This document shows positions 5,485 to 7,619 of a stretch of DNA of 7,619 nucleotides, one piece after another; position 1 is the stretch's first letter, and the number at the start of each line of letters is the position of its first letter. Below the pieces are notes generated by a model. That model worked only from the letters and a program-made list of their open reading frames with translations, did not search any database and had not been told where the DNA came from. Origin of the DNA: Actinomycetota bacterium. Lineage in GTDB: Bacteria; Actinomycetota; Nitriliruptoria; Euzebyales; Egibacteraceae. The translations under genes were made by a program, and so were the position numbers. Location: positions 1 through 7,619 of the forward strand of contig JAHWKQ010000108.1 in NCBI GenBank assembly GCA_019347785.1, given 5' to 3'.

Positions 5485-5601
5485 GTGGGCTTCAACGCCA
5501 CCCGCCGCTACCGGGACGGCAAGAGCCGCGACGTGGCGCTGCTCCTCGTCGCCGTGCTCGTCGTGGGCGCCCTGCTGGCGTGGGCGGCCGGCCTGCTGTG
5601 A
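5485..5601 (+). CDS. Small single-pass membrane protein, 38 residues
   Basis: This frame runs from GTG 5485 to TGA 5599-5601, three bases after the DUF2469 stop. The N-terminal half (GFNATRRYRDGKSRD) is polar and basic; residues 17-38 (VALLLVAVLVVGALLAWAAG, then LL) form one unbroken hydrophobic helix reaching the C-terminus. By the positive-inside rule the N-terminus should be cytoplasmic. AGGAGGG seven bases upstream and the tight spacing strongly support translation as last gene of the rplS-lepB-DUF2469 unit. I do not recognise a named family. Its neighbours suggest, but do not show, a link to membrane or export functions. The short length and GTG start make it easy to miss. Confidence 0.75.
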   Translation: MGFNATRRYRDGKSRDVALLLVAVLVVGALLAWAAGLL

Positions 5602-5605
5602 CCGG

Positions 5606-5646
5606 GGCGGCGCGCCCGTCGTCCACAGCCTGAGCGGGGCGCCGCC
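5606..5646 (+). terminator. GC-rich hairpin after the lepB unit, possible terminator
   Basis: GGCGGCGC (5606-5613) pairs with GCGCCGCC (5639-5646); skipping a bulged G5614, 5615-5618 also pair with 5635-5638, giving 12 pairs around a 16-base loop. It begins four bases after the small gene's stop. No T-run follows, so it may act as a non-canonical actinobacterial terminator or only as a 3' stabiliser. Confidence 0.38.
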
Positions 5647-5668
5647 GGGGATCTCGGGGCGCTCTTTC

Positions 5669-5674
5669 TACCGT
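5669..5674 (+). promoter_or_regulatory. Putative -10 box for leaderless yraN transcription
   Basis: TACCGT matches TANNNT and ends exactly six bases before the yraN ATG, so the predicted +1 falls on the A of the start codon. No ribosome binding site exists in the 20 bases upstream of the ATG, as expected for a leaderless mRNA. No good -35 box is visible. Confidence 0.45.
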
Positions 5675-5680
5675 GCGCCC

Positions 5681-6055
5681 ATGGCACATGCCAGGACGCG
5701 GCTCGGCCGCACCGGGGAGGCGCTGGCCGCCCGTCACCTGCAGGCCCGCGGGTGGGTGATCGTGGCCCGCAACTGGCGCTGCGCGACACGCGACGTGCGT
5801 GGCGAGGTGGACATCATCGCCTGGGACGGGCCCACGCTGGTGTTCTGCGAGGTCAAGACGCGCCGCGACGCGGCGGCCGGCGGGCCCTTCGAGGCCGTCA
5901 CCCCGCGCAAGCGGGCGCGGCTGCGAGGTCTGGCGGCCAGCTACCTGGCCACGCACCGTGCCCGGGCCCGGGTGCGCTTCGACGTGGTCGGCGTCCTGCT
6001 CCCGGCCTCCTCCGGCGGCCCGGCGCGGGTGCGGCACCTGCCGGGGGTCTTCTGA
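5681..6055 (+). CDS. YraN/UPF0102 family PD-(D/E)XK nuclease-fold protein
   Basis: The 124-residue product is of normal YraN size. It opens with RTRLGRTGEALAARHLQARGW, the family's N-terminal helix, followed by VIVARNWRC. The nuclease-fold catalytic pattern is RGEVDII (40-46, with Glu42 and Asp44) then FCEVKTRR (55-62, with Glu57 and Lys59). RFDVVGV (99-105) is also conserved. The fold is that of Holliday-junction resolvases and restriction enzymes; its substrate is not established. The ATG at 5681 aligns with the family start and lacks a ribosome binding site, fitting a leaderless start. It abuts comM with no gap, an arrangement common in actinobacteria, which suggests a joint role in DNA processing. 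Confidence 0.95.
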   Translation: MAHARTRLGRTGEALAARHLQARGWVIVARNWRCATRDVRGEVDIIAWDGPTLVFCEVKTRRDAAAGGPFEAVTPRKRARLRGLAASYLATHRARARVRFDVVGVLLPASSGGPARVRHLPGVF

Positions 6056-7597
6056 GTGGTCGCCACCGCGCGCAGCGTCGCCGTGGTGGGCCTGCGGGCC
6101 GTGAACGTCACCGTCGAGGCCCATGTCGGGGCCGGGCTGCCCGGCTTCCACGTCATCGGCTCGTCGGGGTCGGCGGCCCGCGAGTCGGCCGACCGGGTCC
6201 GCACGGCGCTGGCCTCGCTGGGCGTCTTCCTGCCCTCCCGCAAGGTGCTGGTCTCCCTGGCCCCCGCCGACGTGCCGAAGGCGGGCGCGCGCTTCGACCT
6301 GGCGATGGCCGTCGCCGTCCTCGGCGAGCTGGGCCGCGTGGGCCGGGCGGCGCTGGACACCTGCGCCCTGCTGGGGGAGCTGGCGCTCGACGGCGCCGTG
6401 CGGCCCGTCCCCGGCACCCTCCCCTCGGCGGCGGCCCTGCCGCCACGGGGTGTGCCGCGGGTGCTCGTCGCGGCGGCCGCCGCCCCCGAGGCCGCACTGG
6501 TCGAGGGGCTGCAGGTGGTGCCCGTCGACGACCTGGCCGAGGTGGTCGCGGTGCTGTGCGGCGACCGCCCGCCCCGCCCGGTGCCCGACGACGTGGTCCG
6601 CGCGCCCGACACCGCCGCCCCGGACCTGGCCGACGTCCGCGGGCAGCCCGAGGCCAGGCGCGCCCTGGAGCTGGCGGCCGCCGGAGGCCATCACCTGCTG
6701 CTGCTCGGGCCGCCCGGGTGCGGCAAGTCCATGCTCGCGCGGCGGCTGCCGGGCATCCTGCCCCGGCTCACCCGCGACGAGGCGCTCGAGGTCGCCGCCG
6801 TGCGGTCGGTCGCCGGGCTGCCCTCCGAGCAGGCGGTCGGCCGGCCCGTCCTGGACCACACGCCGCCGCTGCGCGCGCCGCACCACGCCGTGTCGGTGGC
6901 CGCCCTGATGGGGGGAGGGAGCGGCGTGGCCCGCCCCGGCGAGCTCAGCCTCGCCCACCGCGGCGTCCTGTTGCTCGACGAGCTGTTCGAGTGGCCGCGG
7001 CACGTGCTCGACGCGCTGCGCCAGCCGCTGGAGGAGGGCGTGGTGCGGGTGGCACGCTCCCGCGCGACCGTGACGTACCCGGCGAGGGTCCGACTGGTGG
7101 CGGCCGCCAACCCGTGCCCCTGCGGGGGTGGTGCGGACTGCGCCTGCGCCGACGAGGCGATCGCCGCCTACCGGGCCCGGCTGTCGGGCCCGCTCACCGA
7201 CCGCCTGGACCTGGCCCCGGCGGTGGAGCCGCTGCGCGGCGGGGATCTGCTGGCGGACGGTCCCCGCGAGTCCAGTGCCGCGGTGGGGGCGCGGGGGGCC
7301 GCCGCCCGCGCGCGGGCCGTGCGGCGGTGGGGGGCGGGCGGGCCCCCCAACGCCGAGGCGCCGCCGGCTCAGCTGCGCGCGGTGACCACGACGGCGGCGC
7401 TGCGGGCGCTCGCGGCGGCCGTGGACGCCGGCGAGCTCACCGGGCGCGGGTCCGACCGGACCCTGCGTGTCGCCAGGACGTGCGCCGACCTGGAGGGCAG
7501 CTGGCTGGTCGAGACCCCGCACGTGATGGAGGCCATCGGCCACCGCATGGCCCTGCGGGCCGGCGGCGGCGCCGTCCGGGCCCCGGCGGCGCGATGA
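6056..7597 (+). CDS. comM: ComM/YifB family Mg-chelatase-like AAA+ ATPase
   Basis: ComM in naturally transformable bacteria is a hexameric helicase that drives branch migration while incoming single strands integrate; in Actinobacteria its role is less clear. The 513-residue product has a Lon-protease-like S5 domain (about 1-165, with AGLPGFHVIG at 26-35), an AAA+ domain with Walker A GPPGCGKS (218-225), the LRAPHHAVS motif (272-280), GELSLAHRGV (295-304), Walker B LLLDEL (305-310), LVAAANPCPCGG with further Cys at 362 and 364 (possible metal site), and SGPLTDRLDL (377-386) with the Arg finger. The C-terminal helical domain has GRGSDRTLRVARTCADLEG (463-481). Walker B continues FEW where PEF is usual. 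GTG 6056 directly follows the yraN stop and aligns with family N-termini. Confidence 0.96.
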   Translation: MVATARSVAVVGLRAVNVTVEAHVGAGLPGFHVIGSSGSAARESADRVRTALASLGVFLPSRKVLVSLAPADVPKAGARFDLAMAVAVLGELGRVGRAALDTCALLGELALDGAVRPVPGTLPSAAALPPRGVPRVLVAAAAAPEAALVEGLQVVPVDDLAEVVAVLCGDRPPRPVPDDVVRAPDTAAPDLADVRGQPEARRALELAAAGGHHLLLLGPPGCGKSMLARRLPGILPRLTRDEALEVAAVRSVAGLPSEQAVGRPVLDHTPPLRAPHHAVSVAALMGGGSGVARPGELSLAHRGVLLLDELFEWPRHVLDALRQPLEEGVVRVARSRATVTYPARVRLVAAANPCPCGGGADCACADEAIAAYRARLSGPLTDRLDLAPAVEPLRGGDLLADGPRESSAAVGARGAAARARAVRRWGAGGPPNAEAPPAQLRAVTTTAALRALAAAVDAGELTGRGSDRTLRVARTCADLEGSWLVETPHVMEAIGHRMALRAGGGAVRAPAAR

Positions 7598-7619
7598 TCG
7601 CGACCCGCCGCTCGTCGCT
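7594..7619 (+). CDS. Start of next gene, probably DprA/Smf (cut by window edge)
   Basis: An ATG at 7594 overlaps the comM stop by four bases (ATGA), a coupling pattern also seen at lepB-DUF2469. Only eight codons are visible (MIATRRSS), too few to identify a family. In actinobacteria comM is usually followed by dprA, the RecA-loading single-strand DNA protein, so that is the likely identity by gene order alone. The true start could also lie further on. Confidence 0.4.

Noticed and set aside
5492..7543. 683-codon open frame on the minus strand opposite yraN-comM
   Set aside because: It is a shadow of strong G/C third-position bias on the + strand; its translation is low-complexity (Arg/Gly/Pro/His/Gln) and resembles no family, while the + strand encodes clear YraN and ComM.
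1..7619. CRISPR array, insertion sequence, tRNA or phage-type genes
   Set aside because: I saw no regularly spaced repeats, transposase motifs, cloverleaf sequences or phage proteins; the region is conserved core genome.

Overview
This 7.6 kb window has very high GC and strongly G/C-ending codons. It carries the conserved actinobacterial block ffh – rpsP – khpA – rimM – trmD – rplS – lepB – DUF2469 – yraN – comM, probably running into dprA. Every gene is on the + strand, and most are packed with 0 to 15 base gaps or 1 to 4 base overlaps. The DUF2469 protein, which belongs to a family I know essentially only from Actinobacteria, and the gene order point to a high-GC actinobacterium. rnhB, often found between lepB and DUF2469, is absent. 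I cannot name the genus; a deep-branching lineage is possible, but that is a guess.

Layout. Bases 1-351 are the 3' end of a WYL-domain protein. ffh (418-1920), the SRP GTPase, follows behind its own weak promoter. A 193-base gap holds a probable promoter and a structured leader with two mutually exclusive hairpins. Then comes a tight ribosome and tRNA maturation cluster: rpsP (S16), khpA (RNA-binding KH protein), rimM (30S maturation factor) and trmD (tRNA m1G37 methyltransferase). A strong-looking promoter overlaps the trmD stop codon and drives rplS (L19), lepB (signal peptidase I), DUF2469 and a 38-residue single-pass membrane protein. A GC-rich hairpin closes that unit. A TANNNT box placed for a leaderless start then precedes yraN, followed with no gap by comM and by an overlapping ATG that is probably dprA.

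Functional logic. The window joins protein export (Ffh targets nascent membrane proteins, LepB cleaves signal peptides) with ribosome and tRNA maturation (S16, KhpA, RimM, TrmD, L19). It ends in a DNA-processing module (YraN nuclease fold, ComM AAA+ helicase, probable DprA) associated in other bacteria with handling incoming single-stranded DNA.

The protein content is mostly well known. The points most worth a second look are non-coding or small: a perfect 28-base palindrome inside the lepB reading frame, the alternative hairpins before rpsP, a 10-base inverted repeat bracketing the -10 box and start of the rplS promoter, and the 38-codon membrane-protein gene with a near-ideal ribosome binding site. 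I saw no clear evidence of a wholly new multi-gene system.
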